A stretch of DNA of 64,000 nucleotides from assembly GCF_003339585.1 (NCBI RefSeq), contig NZ_QPKF01000001.1, positions 1,364,001 to 1,428,000 of the forward strand, in the 5' to 3' direction. This document shows, in pieces, positions 1-8,654 of the stretch. Position 1 is the first letter of the stretch. Every line of letters begins with the position of its first letter. Made by a program: the position numbers and the translations under genes. The stretch comes from Exiguobacterium sp. RIT594 (GTDB lineage: Bacteria > Bacillota > Bacilli > Exiguobacteriales > Exiguobacteriaceae). The notes under the pieces are model-generated. The model was given only the letters and a program-made list of their open reading frames with translations. It did no database searches and had not been told where the DNA came from.

Positions 1-131
1 ACAAACTGTTCGGCATTCGCAGTCCCGAGTGCACCGGCACCGATGATGACGACGTGACAATCCGCCAGTTGATCCTGCCCCTTTTGTCCGATCGGACTAA
101 ATCGGACTTGCCGGCTGTACCGATCCGTCAC
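1..131 (-). CDS. thiF: ThiF, thiamine biosynthesis adenylyltransferase (N-terminal part, cut by window edge)
   Basis: ThiF adenylates the C-terminal glycine of the sulfur carrier ThiS so that it can be converted to a thiocarboxylate. The translated part starts [16 protein letters not shown] and runs into the nucleotide-binding motif [15 protein letters not shown], the hallmark of the ThiF/MoeB/E1 family. The start is a GTG at 129-131 that overlaps the thiG stop codon (GTGA), so translation is coupled. About 43 codons are inside the window; the rest lies beyond position 1. It is the last gene seen of the riboswitch-led thi operon. Confidence 0.93.
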   Translation of the reverse strand, partial: MTDRYSRQVRFSPIGQKGQDQLADCHVVIIGAGALGTANAEQF

Positions 132-895
132 GGTCGGCTGATCCCGGTCATCGGACTGCTTGCCGTCGCATACCGTTTTTTCACAATCCGTCCGGCTTCA
201 AAACCAAGTCGACCCGCTTCAATCGCCAGTTTCATTGCCTGCGCCATCTTAACGGGATCTCCGGCGTGGGCGACGGCTGAATTCAACAGGACAGCATCCG
301 CTCCGAGTTCCATTGCGTAAGCCACGTCTGCCGGTGAACCGATGCCGGCGTCGACGATGACCGGGACCGTCAGTTGTTCGATGATGAAACTGAGCGCAAG
401 CGGATTCAGAATCCCCTGACCGGAACCGATCGGTGATGCGGCCGGCATAATCGCATGACAGCCGAGTTCTTCGAGCCGGCGCGCCAGCAATAAATCGTCG
501 GATGTATACGGTAAGACGATGAAACCGTCCTTGATCAGTTCCTCTGACGCCCGCAACGTTTCAACCGGGTCCGGCAATAACGTCTTGTCGCACCCGATCA
601 CTTCGACTTTGACCATATCGCACATCCCGGATGCGCGGGCAAGGCGGGCAAGGCGAACGGCTTCCTCCGCCGTCTTTGCACCCGCCGTGTTCGGCAACAA
701 ATCGTAGCGGTTTAAATCAAGTGCCGCGAGCGGGTCGGTCTGTCCTTTGGCAAAGACGTCGAGCCGTCGGACCGAAAACGTCAGAATGTTCGTCCCTGAT
801 GCTTCGACCGCCTGTTGTTGCGTCGTTGCATCCGGATATTTTCCCGTTCCGAGTAACAAGCGTGAAGCAAATGTTTTTCCACCGATTTCTAACAT
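128..895 (-). CDS. thiG: Thiazole synthase ThiG
   Basis: ThiG builds the thiazole phosphate ring of thiamine from deoxyxylulose 5-phosphate, dehydroglycine and ThiS thiocarboxylate in the cytoplasm. The protein is 255 residues, the usual length, and forms a TIM barrel. The segment MVKVEVIG places the Schiff-base lysine at residue 96, the same position as in Bacillus subtilis ThiG. The phosphate-binding end [17 protein letters not shown] is present. Its Shine-Dalgarno site is formed by the last glycine codons of thiS, three bases upstream. It overlaps the GTG start of thiF. Confidence 0.97.
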   Translation of the reverse strand: MLEIGGKTFASRLLLGTGKYPDATTQQQAVEASGTNILTFSVRRLDVFAKGQTDPLAALDLNRYDLLPNTAGAKTAEEAVRLARLARASGMCDMVKVEVIGCDKTLLPDPVETLRASEELIKDGFIVLPYTSDDLLLARRLEELGCHAIMPAASPIGSGQGILNPLALSFIIEQLTVPVIVDAGIGSPADVAYAMELGADAVLLNSAVAHAGDPVKMAQAMKLAIEAGRLGFEAGRIVKKRYATASSPMTGISRP

Positions 896-898
896 GAT

Positions 899-1102
899 TC
901 ATCCTCCTCCTACAAAATGAACGATTTCAATGACATCTCCGGGCTGAACGGTCATGTCCGGATAACGGGACCGATCGATGATCTGCCGGTTCTGCTCGAT
1001 GATGACGATTTTTCCGTCAATCGCCAGATGTTGCAATAAGTCGTGTAACGTCGTCGTTTCTTCGGTCAATGCGTAGTCTTTTCCATTTAAACGAATGTTC
1101 AC
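899..1102 (-). CDS. thiS: Sulfur carrier protein ThiS
   Basis: ThiS is the small ubiquitin-like protein that carries sulfur as a C-terminal thiocarboxylate to ThiG. The 67-residue product has the beta-grasp start MNIRLNGKDYAL and ends VHFVGGG, giving the obligatory terminal Gly-Gly. The GTG start overlaps the thiO stop (GTGA). The codons for the C-terminal glycines, GGA GGA GGA, directly precede the stop and also provide the ribosome-binding site for thiG. Confidence 0.95.
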   Translation of the reverse strand: MNIRLNGKDYALTEETTTLHDLLQHLAIDGKIVIIEQNRQIIDRSRYPDMTVQPGDVIEIVHFVGGG

Positions 1103-2091
1103 TTCGTTTTCTCCCCCTGTCGCTGGTGACTAAAAGCACCCAACATCACTTTCGGTTTTTGCCCCATGATGCAATCTGCCAGCACAGTCGCCGTCGCCGG
1201 TGCCAGTAAGATGCCATGCCGGTGATGACCGGTTGCGACGAATAATCCTTCGATGCCGTCCACCGGTCCAAGATACGGCAGACCGTCACCGGTTTGCGGT
1301 CGGACGCCGGCCCACGCTTCGACAAACACAGCTTCCGCAAGCGGCGGATAGAGCCTGATGGCTTGATTCACTAACAAACGAATACTGTCGAGACTGACGG
1401 TCGTCGATTCATCCCCGGACCGTTCCGTCGCTCCGATGATGATTCGTCCGTCTGCTTTCGGAACGAGGTATATCTGTTCATTAAACAGCGTCCGGTCGAG
1501 ACATCCGGTCATGAGGCGCACGGACAGGCATTCCCCCTTGACCGGACATGTATCGATTGTGATGCCGATCGAACGTAACACGGCTTCCGATCCACGACCA
1601 CTGGCGACAATGATTTGTCTGCCTGTCCGCAGACCCCGGTTCGTCTCGGCGCCGATGATCCGCTGTTTGTCCCGAACGAGCTGCGAAACAGATGTGTCTT
1701 CTTCCATGACTCCGCCCCGTCGTTCGATCGCGCTCCGTAAAGCCTGCGTCACTAATCGGGAATCGATTTGTCCGACTTGTTCGAACGTCAAGAATTGATT
1801 TCCTCGATGCAGGCAAAACGGCTGTTCCAGATAACCGCTCCCGAGACCGGTCTCGTCCAACAATTGTCGGACCAGCTCCGGATACAACGTCCGGCTCAGT
1901 GCCGCCAGTTCGTGTAACGGTTCCGGCAGTTCTTCGTCTGTCGCAAGCATCCCTGCCGCTGCCCGTGTCGCCCCTTGTCCGGCTGTCGACTGGTCAAGTA
2001 AACGGACAGTTTGTCCGCGTTTAAGCAACTCATAGCCGAGCGTCAAACCGATCATCCCGGCCCCGATGATTAAGACATCCGGTCGTGTCAT
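1099..2091 (-). CDS. thiO: Glycine oxidase ThiO
   Basis: ThiO is an FAD-dependent oxidase that turns glycine into the iminoacetate (dehydroglycine) used by ThiG. The 330-residue protein opens with the dinucleotide-binding motif VLIIGAGMIGLTLGYEL and carries the C-terminal DAO-family signature VATGHHRHGILLAPATA. Start ATG overlaps the tenI stop (ATGA) and its stop overlaps the thiS start, so the four genes are translationally coupled. Presence of ThiO rather than ThiH fits an aerobic Bacillales-type pathway. Confidence 0.95.
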   Translation of the reverse strand: MTRPDVLIIGAGMIGLTLGYELLKRGQTVRLLDQSTAGQGATRAAAGMLATDEELPEPLHELAALSRTLYPELVRQLLDETGLGSGYLEQPFCLHRGNQFLTFEQVGQIDSRLVTQALRSAIERRGGVMEEDTSVSQLVRDKQRIIGAETNRGLRTGRQIIVASGRGSEAVLRSIGITIDTCPVKGECLSVRLMTGCLDRTLFNEQIYLVPKADGRIIIGATERSGDESTTVSLDSIRLLVNQAIRLYPPLAEAVFVEAWAGVRPQTGDGLPYLGPVDGIEGLFVATGHHRHGILLAPATATVLADCIMGQKPKVMLGAFSHQRQGEKTK

Positions 2092-2684
2092 CGTTGCATC
2101 ACCTCCCGGAACCGGTCAGCTGCTTTAAGCGAATTCGCTTGCCCGAGAATCCCCGACAAGACGGCAACGCCCGAACAACCGGTCGCAACGACCTCCTGAA
2201 CGTTGCCTGGTTTGATGCCGCCGATCGCAATGACCGGAATCGAGACCTGCTCGACAATCTGTTTTAAGGCATGCAGTCCCCGCGGCGGTACACCGGGTTT
2301 TGATCCGGTTTCAAAAATGTGACCGTACATCACGTAATCCGCACCGGCTTGTTCTGCTGCTGCCGCTTCCGTCAGCGAATGGACCGATTGACCGATCCGC
2401 AGTTCCGGAAAACGACTCCGGACACGATCGACCGGAATACTGCGTGTCGTCAGTTGAATCCCGATGCCGGTGACGAGAGCGACGTCAAGCCGGTCATGGA
2501 CGATTAATCGTTCCGCCGGCACCCCGCGTTTCATTAAAAACTCAATACAGGTCACCAACTCCCGTGCGGACCAAAGCGGTTCCCGCAGATGAATCCGGTC
2601 GACACGCATCGCGAGTTCCGGTAATGTATGTTCCAGCGTTTCCCAGCCCTGTTGACCGGTTGTCAACAGATGTAACTGCGTCAT
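2088..2684 (-). CDS. tenI: Thiazole tautomerase TenI
   Basis: TenI aromatises the ThiG product to the thiazole carboxylate phosphate. It is a ThiE-like TIM barrel of 198 residues. Motifs VDRIHLREPLWSARELV, YGHIFETGSKPGVPPRGL and VIAIGGIKPGNV match TenI better than ThiE: the usual ThiE pyrophosphate-binding pattern is modified, and the gene sits next to thiO as in Bacillus. Two adjacent ATG codons are possible; the second (2682-2684) is better spaced from AAAGGGGG. First gene behind the TPP riboswitch; no tenA is present here. Confidence 0.9.
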   Translation of the reverse strand: MTQLHLLTTGQQGWETLEHTLPELAMRVDRIHLREPLWSARELVTCIEFLMKRGVPAERLIVHDRLDVALVTGIGIQLTTRSIPVDRVRSRFPELRIGQSVHSLTEAAAAEQAGADYVMYGHIFETGSKPGVPPRGLHALKQIVEQVSIPVIAIGGIKPGNVQEVVATGCSGVAVLSGILGQANSLKAADRFREVMQR

Positions 2685-2704
2685 CATTTCCCCCTTTCCA
2701 CACG

Positions 2705-2741
2705 AAAAAGGACCACCCCATGAACTGATGGAGTGGTCCTA
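2705..2741 (-). terminator. Riboswitch-controlled intrinsic terminator of the thi leader
   Basis: On the minus strand a 10-bp stem (GGACCACTCC with GGGGTGGTCC, one G-U pair) around a 10-base loop is followed by five T. It lies between the TPP aptamer and tenI, the position expected for the expression platform of a transcription-terminating riboswitch. Confidence 0.88.
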
Positions 2742-2783
2742 CAAAAAAGGGCGACAGTCGTCGCATCCTTTATGAATGATCGG

Positions 2784-2873
2784 AATCCACTTCCCTCCGC
2801 TAGTACGAACTAGATCAGGTTCAAAGGGTCCGGATACTTCCGTCTCAGTCTGCTGCGAGACTCCCCTAGTGTA
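2784..2873 (-). promoter_or_regulatory. TPP (THI-box) riboswitch
   Basis: Read on the minus strand the region has the conserved THI-box blocks in order: CTAGGGGAGTC, then CTGAGA, then TGAACCTGATCTAGTTC, then the closing AGCGGAGGGAAGTGG. The 5' CACT and 3' AGTG ends close helix P1. It precedes the thi operon and a terminator, so binding of thiamine pyrophosphate should stop transcription of tenI-thiO-thiS-thiG-thiF. Confidence 0.97.
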
Positions 2874-2936
2874 GATATTGATTTGTGTGGTACGCCTGTA
2901 GTTTACCACGGGTAGTCCGATTTGTTCTACCCTTGA

Positions 2937-4175
2937 TTAATGTCGCATGTCCGCTTCGACCGCTTTGACCTGCTCGATCAAGCGTTGGTATTCGTCGACA
3001 CGTTTCGTTTGCGACAAGTCATACGTTTGTTTTAAGCGTAAAACCCGCATGACCTTCTGATCGAGATCGGCTCTCGACAATTTATCTTGTTTGATCCGTG
3101 CCATGATTTCCTTGTGGACGGATGTATACGCACCCGGAGCCGAGAACATCGCCATGTCAGCACCGTTTTCGAGTGCGAGACTTGCGGCCTGGGCAAGACC
3201 GTACTGTTCCGTAATCGCTCCCATGACGAGATCATCCGTAATGATGACTCCGTCAAACTTCAGTTCATCCCGCAAGACGCCGGTCATGACCGGTTTTGAC
3301 AATGAAGACGGACGGTTTTTGTCGAGGGCCGGGAACAGGATATGCGCGACCATGACCATCTCGGCCCCGTCTTGAATCGCCCGCTTGAACGGGACCAGTT
3401 CCGTCTGCTCAAGTTCCGCTTTCGTCGCATCGACCCGCGGCAGACCGACATGCGAGTCGACGGTCGTGTCACCGTGTCCCGGAAAATGTTTGACGACCGG
3501 AACGATGTCTTCTTCTTTCATCCCCTGCATCAACGGCACACCCAGCCGTGCGACCTGTTGCGGATCCGCACTGAGTGCCCGGTCGCCGATGATCGGATTC
3601 GCCGGATTACTGTTCACGTCAAGAACCGGGGCGAAGTCCATATTAAAGCCGTAAAAACGGGAAATCGAACCAAGTGTCTGTCCGACTTCCTTCATCAATG
3701 CCGGATCATTTTTCTGACCGAACGACAGGCTCGGAGATAACTTGAGCTGTGCATCCGGGACCCGGCTGACACGCCCGCCCTCTTCGTCAAAGCCGAGAAA
3801 CGCTTTTGCATCAGCCGGTTGGGCTTCAGCAATCGCTGCCGTAAAGGTTTTCAGTTGATCGGTCGACGTGATGTTGCTGCCGAGTAACAGCACACCACCG
3901 AGTGCATGATCCTGCAGCAGCGTTCGGTCGGCTTGTGTGAGAGCTGTTCCCGTCACGCCGATGTACAGCAACTGATCGACTTTTTCCGCCGTCGACATGT
4001 TCGAGACGGTTTCTTTAAGTTGTTTCTCTGCCCGCTCAGCAGCAGAAGGTCGATCCGGCTGCGGCGGCTTTGTTTTCTTCGCCGGCTTCGGTTGCGGTTC
4101 GACCGGTTGCGCCGGCTCGTCAGCACAACCGGCGAGGAGGACACTTGCCAACAGAACAGGAACCATCCGTTTCAA
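2937..4175 (-). CDS. nagZ: NagZ-like beta-N-acetylhexosaminidase lipoprotein (GH3)
   Basis: Family 3 glycoside hydrolase that releases N-acetylglucosamine from muropeptides. The 412-residue protein starts with a lipoprotein signal (lipobox LLAGC, cysteine 17), so it is anchored outside the membrane, then a Lys/Pro/Glu linker and the GH3 barrel. The catalytic signature KHFPGHGDTTVDSHVGLP and the aspartate motif FDGVIITDDLVMGAI are present. The start is a TTG whose first bases overlap the stop of the upstream OsmC gene (TTGA), with GAGGA six bases before it. It lacks the extra C-terminal domain of Bacillus NagZ. Confidence 0.9.
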   Translation of the reverse strand: MKRMVPVLLASVLLAGCADEPAQPVEPQPKPAKKTKPPQPDRPSAAERAEKQLKETVSNMSTAEKVDQLLYIGVTGTALTQADRTLLQDHALGGVLLLGSNITSTDQLKTFTAAIAEAQPADAKAFLGFDEEGGRVSRVPDAQLKLSPSLSFGQKNDPALMKEVGQTLGSISRFYGFNMDFAPVLDVNSNPANPIIGDRALSADPQQVARLGVPLMQGMKEEDIVPVVKHFPGHGDTTVDSHVGLPRVDATKAELEQTELVPFKRAIQDGAEMVMVAHILFPALDKNRPSSLSKPVMTGVLRDELKFDGVIITDDLVMGAITEQYGLAQAASLALENGADMAMFSAPGAYTSVHKEIMARIKQDKLSRADLDQKVMRVLRLKQTYDLSQTKRVDEYQRLIEQVKAVEADMRH

Positions 4176-4597
4176 ATCGGTTCCTCGTTCCGGACGCCGT
4201 TGATCGAGTAATAGACTTCAATTTCTGCGTTCAGCGATTGTGAGACCGAGCAGTATTTGTCTTTTGATAAGGCAATCGCCCGGCGGACTTTATCGTCCGG
4301 TAAATCACCTTCGAGCCGGTAATGAATCGAGATCGTCGTGAAACGCCGGGGATGATCATCCGCCCGTTCTCCTTCAATATCCATCTCAAATGACGTCAGC
4401 GTCAAGCGCATCTTTTCTAAAATCGAGACAATGTCGATGCCGGTACAACCGGCGACGGCGTGAAGCAGGAGTTCTGTCGGCCGGGGTGCCTGATTGTCCC
4501 CGCCGTTTTCCGGCGCTGCATCCATCGCTAGGTGATGTCCGGATTCGGTCTCCCCGCTGAAGCCCATCTTTTGATTCCAAATGACTGTTGCTTGCAT
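4172..4597 (-). CDS. OsmC family protein
   Basis: OsmC/Ohr-fold protein, probably a small thiol-dependent peroxidase or related stress protein. The 141-residue product has the family core LLHAVAGCTGIDIVSILEKMR with one conserved cysteine, and the second region AIALSKDKYCSVSQSL with the other. A GTG three codons upstream is less likely as start because AAAGGA would be only two bases away, while it is ideally spaced from the ATG at 4595-4597. It overlaps the TTG start of the NagZ-like gene, so the two are probably co-translated although functionally unrelated. Confidence 0.9.
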   Translation of the reverse strand: MQATVIWNQKMGFSGETESGHHLAMDAAPENGGDNQAPRPTELLLHAVAGCTGIDIVSILEKMRLTLTSFEMDIEGERADDHPRRFTTISIHYRLEGDLPDDKVRRAIALSKDKYCSVSQSLNAEIEVYYSINGVRNEEPI

Positions 4598-4801
4598 CAA
4601 GATCACGTCCTTTTCTGATTTAAGTGATGTTTCCTACTCTGTTAGTATACCCGAATGCATGACAAGTGAAATTGACTGTCTATTCATAATAATGCTTCTT
4701 TTTCCGGGTCAGGCAAATCCGGTTTCCGCCCTTGTTAAATCATGCTATTCTGATACACGATAGTTTTTTTGCGCACAGGCGCCAGAAGTGGGGAATTATT
4801 T

Positions 4802-5992
4802 ATGTCATCATCATCATCGACTCGTTTGAGTCAAGCCGACTGGCTGTTAATCGCGACGTTATCCATGTTGACTTTTGTCCTTGGAACAAGCGAATTCGTC
4901 ATCGTCGGTATTTTATCTGAAATTGCGGACGGTCTGAACATTACGATTGCGAAAGCCGGCACGCTCGTCTCCGCCTTTGCGATCGCCTTCGCCATCGGAA
5001 CACCAATTACGATGTCCTTGACCGGACACCTTGAGCGGCGGAAGTTAATGCTCAGTCTGATTTTCGTCTGGATCATCCTGAATATCTGCAGCGGGATCGC
5101 ACCGAATTATGAACTGTTGCTGTTGTCACGAATCGTGACGGCTGTTCTGACAGGTGTCCTGATTTCACTTGCAATGGTCGTCGCCAGTGACAGTGTACCG
5201 ATCGCGAAACGCGGCGTCGCTGTTTCCTTCATCTTCGGTGGATTTACGATGGCAAACGTCCTCGGTGTGCCGATTGGTACATTCATCGGACAACATGCCG
5301 GTTACGCCGCCACGTTTTGGCTGACGAGCAGTCTTGGTGTCGTCGCCCTGCTGGCTGTCTTGAAAGTCGTTCCGGTCCAGCAATCGGAATCATCCGGTTC
5401 GATCCGCGAACAGCTCAGTTTACTCGCCAATCCACGGATCATGATCGCCTTTTTCATTCCGTCATTCGGTTTCGGTGCGACATACGTCGTCTATACGTAT
5501 CTCGTGCCCGTGCTTGAGTTGGAACTGAAATTGCCGTCCGCTTGGATCAGTCCGATTTTACTCGCTTACGGTGTCGTCTCGATCTTCAGTAACATCTTGG
5601 CCGGTAAAATCGCCAGTCGGAATCCGATCGGCCGTCTCCGGTTTGTCTTCATCGTTCAGGCGATTGTCCTCGCTGCTCTCTACGTGACGACAGCGTCGGT
5701 ATCGCTTGGCCTGATCAACATTGCCTTGATGTCCTTGATGTCGATTTTATTGACGACGTCGACGCAAATTTATCTGATCGACCTGGCAGAAAAGTTTAAT
5801 CCGGAAGCGAAAGGGCTTGCTGCTTCGCTGATGCCGGTCGCAAGCAACGTCGGGATTGCCTTCGGTTCCGCACTCGGCGGACTCGTGTATGCAAACGGTC
5901 CGATTATGAACATCGCCCTTGTCGGTGGTGCCGTTGCTTTACTCGCAGCCGCTTTGACAGCGGTCAGTCACCGGCTCGATCAACGTTCATAA
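4802..5992 (+). CDS. MFS transporter, AraJ/DHA1 type exporter
   Basis: Major facilitator superfamily permease of 396 residues with about 12 hydrophobic helices. Early motif LTFVLGTSEFVIVGILSEIADGL and GHLERRKLMLSL (motif A loop between helices 2 and 3) are typical of the drug and sugar-efflux (AraJ/YdhP-like) branch. The start is the ATG at 4802 behind GGGG; an upstream in-frame TTG lacks a site. It is divergent from the OsmC gene and ends at a strong terminator. The substrate cannot be told from sequence. Confidence 0.9.
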   Translation: MSSSSSTRLSQADWLLIATLSMLTFVLGTSEFVIVGILSEIADGLNITIAKAGTLVSAFAIAFAIGTPITMSLTGHLERRKLMLSLIFVWIILNICSGIAPNYELLLLSRIVTAVLTGVLISLAMVVASDSVPIAKRGVAVSFIFGGFTMANVLGVPIGTFIGQHAGYAATFWLTSSLGVVALLAVLKVVPVQQSESSGSIREQLSLLANPRIMIAFFIPSFGFGATYVVYTYLVPVLELELKLPSAWISPILLAYGVVSIFSNILAGKIASRNPIGRLRFVFIVQAIVLAALYVTTASVSLGLINIALMSLMSILLTTSTQIYLIDLAEKFNPEAKGLAASLMPVASNVGIAFGSALGGLVYANGPIMNIALVGGAVALLAAALTAVSHRLDQRS

Positions 5993-6050
5993 AAAAAGCG
6001 TCTGTTTCCATGGTGTCCTCTCGTGAGGCACACGGAACAGGCGTTTTTTA
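5991..6050 (+). terminator. Intrinsic terminator after the MFS gene
   Basis: A stem of GCGTCTGTTTCC-like and GGAACAGGC arms with a weaker inner stem is followed by six T and preceded by seven A, so it could act in both directions. Confidence 0.85.
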
Positions 6051-6179
6051 TTCCGGAGACTCAGACCGAACCTTACAACACTGTTAGGTGAACGTATCTA
6101 ATTTGTTGCTTTATTTTCCAATCGGCATGGTACGGTAAAATCAGTTGTTCATCCCACTTACGAAAAAGGAGATTTTACT

Positions 6180-6677
6180 ATGAAATCGTATTATGCCCTT
6201 CCATTAACAGCCCTCTTACTGACAGCGACGGTTAGTCCGGTCGCGACATCTGCAGCGACACCGACTAAAGTCGAGACACCGAAACCATTATCAGAAAAAG
6301 CACTCGCGAAAAAGAAAGCGGCGATTACGAAACTCGCGACGTCTTTGATCGGAACACCGTATAAAGAAGGCGGGACGACAACAAAAGGCTTTGACGCATC
6401 CGGCTTCACACAATACGTTTATCAAAAAAACGGTCTGACACTCGAGCGGACAATTGCGAAACAAGCCGCGATGCCGCTCAAAACCGTCACACTTAAAAAA
6501 GCCGTCCCGGGTGATCTGTTGTTCGTCCAGGCGAAAAAAGCAAAAGCACCGAACTTCGTCGGAATCTACACCGGGAAAAACAAGTTCGTTGCCGTGACGA
6601 CGAAAAAGGTTGAATCGCAGGACCTAACGTGGAGTTACTACGCGAAACAGGACATCATCATCAAATCTTATCAATGA
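6180..6677 (+). CDS. Exported NlpC/P60-fold protein without catalytic residues (pseudoenzyme)
   Basis: The 165-residue product has a cleavable signal peptide (about residues 1-26, ending TSAA), a basic linker, then an NlpC/P60 domain from about residue 47: IGTPYKEGG, GFDASGFTQYVYQKNG, PGDLLFV, FVGIYTGKNKFVAV. Known NlpC/P60 peptidases have Cys in GFDCSG, His in HVGIY and a third polar residue, usually His, in FIHA. Here these are Ala73, Phe126 and Ala138, so the catalytic set is gone while the fold motifs remain. The frame is intact and has its own ribosome-binding site (AAAAGGAG) and terminator, so it is probably a functional wall-binding or regulatory protein, not a decaying gene. Confidence 0.85.
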   Translation: MKSYYALPLTALLLTATVSPVATSAATPTKVETPKPLSEKALAKKKAAITKLATSLIGTPYKEGGTTTKGFDASGFTQYVYQKNGLTLERTIAKQAAMPLKTVTLKKAVPGDLLFVQAKKAKAPNFVGIYTGKNKFVAVTTKKVESQDLTWSYYAKQDIIIKSYQ

Positions 6678-6681
6678 AACA

Positions 6682-6727
6682 AAAACAGTCATCCGGAACT
6701 CATACGAGTTTCGGATGACTGTTTTTT
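6682..6727 (+). terminator. Bidirectional intrinsic terminator
   Basis: Arms AACAGTCATCCG and CGGATGACTGTT with T-rich flanks on both strands serve the NlpC/P60-like gene and the convergent gene that ends at 6755. Confidence 0.88.
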
Positions 6728-6754
6728 GAATACTGTGATACTTATGACTGCCAA

Positions 6755-7834
6755 TCAATTATAGACAAGTGAATTCAAAGTCGTTTCTGTTCGTTTGAGT
6801 TTGTCTTTGATGTTTCCTTCATATATGACACGTTCTGATAGTGCATCAATGACAAGTACATTGAAAACACCGTCACCAGTTCGATTAGCCGTATAAATCA
6901 GATCATCTTTCAGTTCGGTATACTCTCCTGATCCAGACTCATCCGTTACTGACGGGATACTTATCTTATGTTTTATCGATTTCTTTGATGCCAGATCGTA
7001 AATAGTCCAATTTAATTTTTTTGGTTCACGTTCAAGCATAATCAGTTTCGTTCCATCTGTACTTAGTTTAGTTTCTTCATTACCGAACGATTTCAATCCC
7101 GTTAAACGCTGAGATTTTTTGCCGTCACTAAGATACAGTGTCTCCTTTTCATCATCTGCCCCTTCAACGATTTCCGTTGTGTAATAAACAATTGTCTCAT
7201 TGTGGATACCTAGAATAATTATCTCACCTTTAGAAGTAACGGGTAAATTGATTTTTTGAATCGTATCGTTTTTCAAATCTATTTTGTATAATAACGTTTC
7301 CGAATCGTTTTGAATGTCTTGTGCAAGGACGTATAAACTGTTGCCAAACCGTTTATCTGGACTGAGTTGAGTTTCACCTAACTTCCGAGCTTCAGGAGGT
7401 GCCGGAAAGATTTTTTTGACGACACGCTGTTTACCCTTCTCCCAATACTGTAATTCCCATTTATTATTGTCCTTTGTACCCATTGCATACGTGGTGCCTT
7501 GCTGTTCGAACGTAAGCACGTAATCTGAACGGATGAAGCGCCGGAAATCAGCTGGCGCACCATTTTCATTATATGGACCTTCAAACATGCCACTAATCCA
7601 ATTATCTTTCGTTTTTTCGACTCGACCGTCCAGCGCAACGTTGTAATCAACTTTTTTTAACCCTTCATCATAAAGTTCTGCTTGAACAGACCGGACAGCC
7701 GGCTGTTTCGGGTCACCTTTGACCGTCTCAACGGTAAAGTCAGATTCATCGATCGATTGTATAAATATGGTGTAGATCCCTATCGTCAGGAAACTTATGA
7801 CAGCCAGGATAAGTAAAAAATTAAATTTTCGCAT
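6755..7834 (-). CDS. Unrecognised membrane-anchored extracellular protein of the GntR-ABC operon
   Basis: I do not recognise the 359-residue product. It has one N-terminal transmembrane segment (about residues 4-26) and an extracytoplasmic domain with repeating beta-strand and turn patterns (LSPDKRFGNSLYVLAQDI, LSTDGTKLIMLER, YDLASKKSIKH, VLVIDALSERVIYEGNI) that resemble a beta-propeller. It begins 10 bases after the stop of the ABC permease gene, with GAGGAGGG as ribosome-binding site, so it is the last gene of the ytrA-like operon. Base composition is richer in AT than most neighbours. It may sense or present the substrate of the transporter. Confidence 0.8.
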   Translation of the reverse strand: MRKFNFLLILAVISFLTIGIYTIFIQSIDESDFTVETVKGDPKQPAVRSVQAELYDEGLKKVDYNVALDGRVEKTKDNWISGMFEGPYNENGAPADFRRFIRSDYVLTFEQQGTTYAMGTKDNNKWELQYWEKGKQRVVKKIFPAPPEARKLGETQLSPDKRFGNSLYVLAQDIQNDSETLLYKIDLKNDTIQKINLPVTSKGEIIILGIHNETIVYYTTEIVEGADDEKETLYLSDGKKSQRLTGLKSFGNEETKLSTDGTKLIMLEREPKKLNWTIYDLASKKSIKHKISIPSVTDESGSGEYTELKDDLIYTANRTGDGVFNVLVIDALSERVIYEGNIKDKLKRTETTLNSLVYN

Positions 7835-7844
7835 GACGCCCTCC

Positions 7845-8654
7845 TCAGACCGAAATTTTCCATTTTAATAAACGCAGGCTTTTCCAAATCGTATAAACAA
7901 AGTACAACACAAAAATCGCTAGCATGATTGCTGATATTTCTTGTGACAAAAAGAAATCCAGCTTTTCAATTACATACATACCTCCCACCATAATAATGAA
8001 AAAAGCGACCACTTCAAGAACAATGAACAATAGTCCTTTCACTTTACGGTAAGATCGTTCCAGTAAAACGAGCATGAACAAGAAACTTACAATAAAAAGC
8101 GCTAAAACCACTAATATTAGCGTATCTATCAAATTCATCGTATACAGCTGATTTAATTCAATCGGGATATTAAAAGATGACGTACGATAGTCATCTTTAA
8201 TCAACCAGTTAAAGATGGCATAACTGAGTTGGATAACAACCCATTGCAAACCAATGAAACTGATGATAACAAGGGCTAATGATGTAAATTTCGCAAAAAA
8301 TATTTTTGCCCGGCTACCTGGTAACAACAATAAACGATATATGTACTTGGACTCTCCGAACCAATCCCGGTACCAGATTTGAACAGCATACAAAATAACG
8401 AGGACGATCCCGACCAAAACGATATAGCCGAAATAAACACTGGCCAGTCCGAATGATAACTTTCCAAACGAACGCAGAGCTTCCGATTCGGTCAATTTCG
8501 AATAACTCATATATTCTTTAATTTGACGTTCATGATAGATGACCCGTCCGACGACGGTCAGGATTTCAATACTTGCCATCGCAAGAATGACCGAGACAAT
8601 CATTTTCCAGCTGCGTTTTAACTCTTCGTTCGTTAACATCAGGTATTGTTTCAT
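7845..8654 (-). CDS. ABC-2 type transporter permease
   Basis: Membrane subunit of 269 residues with about six hydrophobic helices (for example SVILAMASIEILTVVG, YFGYIVLVGIVLVILYAV, LALVIISFIGLQWVVIQL). Its ATG overlaps the stop codon of the ATPase gene (ATGA), so the two subunits are co-translated. The family exports or senses antimicrobial peptides or lipids in Gram-positives, by analogy with Ytr-type systems; the real substrate is unknown. Confidence 0.85.
   Translation of the reverse strand: MKQYLMLTNEELKRSWKMIVSVILAMASIEILTVVGRVIYHERQIKEYMSYSKLTESEALRSFGKLSFGLASVYFGYIVLVGIVLVILYAVQIWYRDWFGESKYIYRLLLLPGSRAKIFFAKFTSLALVIISFIGLQWVVIQLSYAIFNWLIKDDYRTSSFNIPIELNQLYTMNLIDTLILVVLALFIVSFLFMLVLLERSYRKVKGLLFIVLEVVAFFIIMVGGMYVIEKLDFFLSQEISAIMLAIFVLYFVYTIWKSLRLLKWKISV

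Noticed and set aside
2906-2933. Inverted repeat GGGTAG...CTACCC after the NagZ-like gene as terminator.
   Set aside because: No T-run follows on the transcribed strand and the stem is only six pairs.
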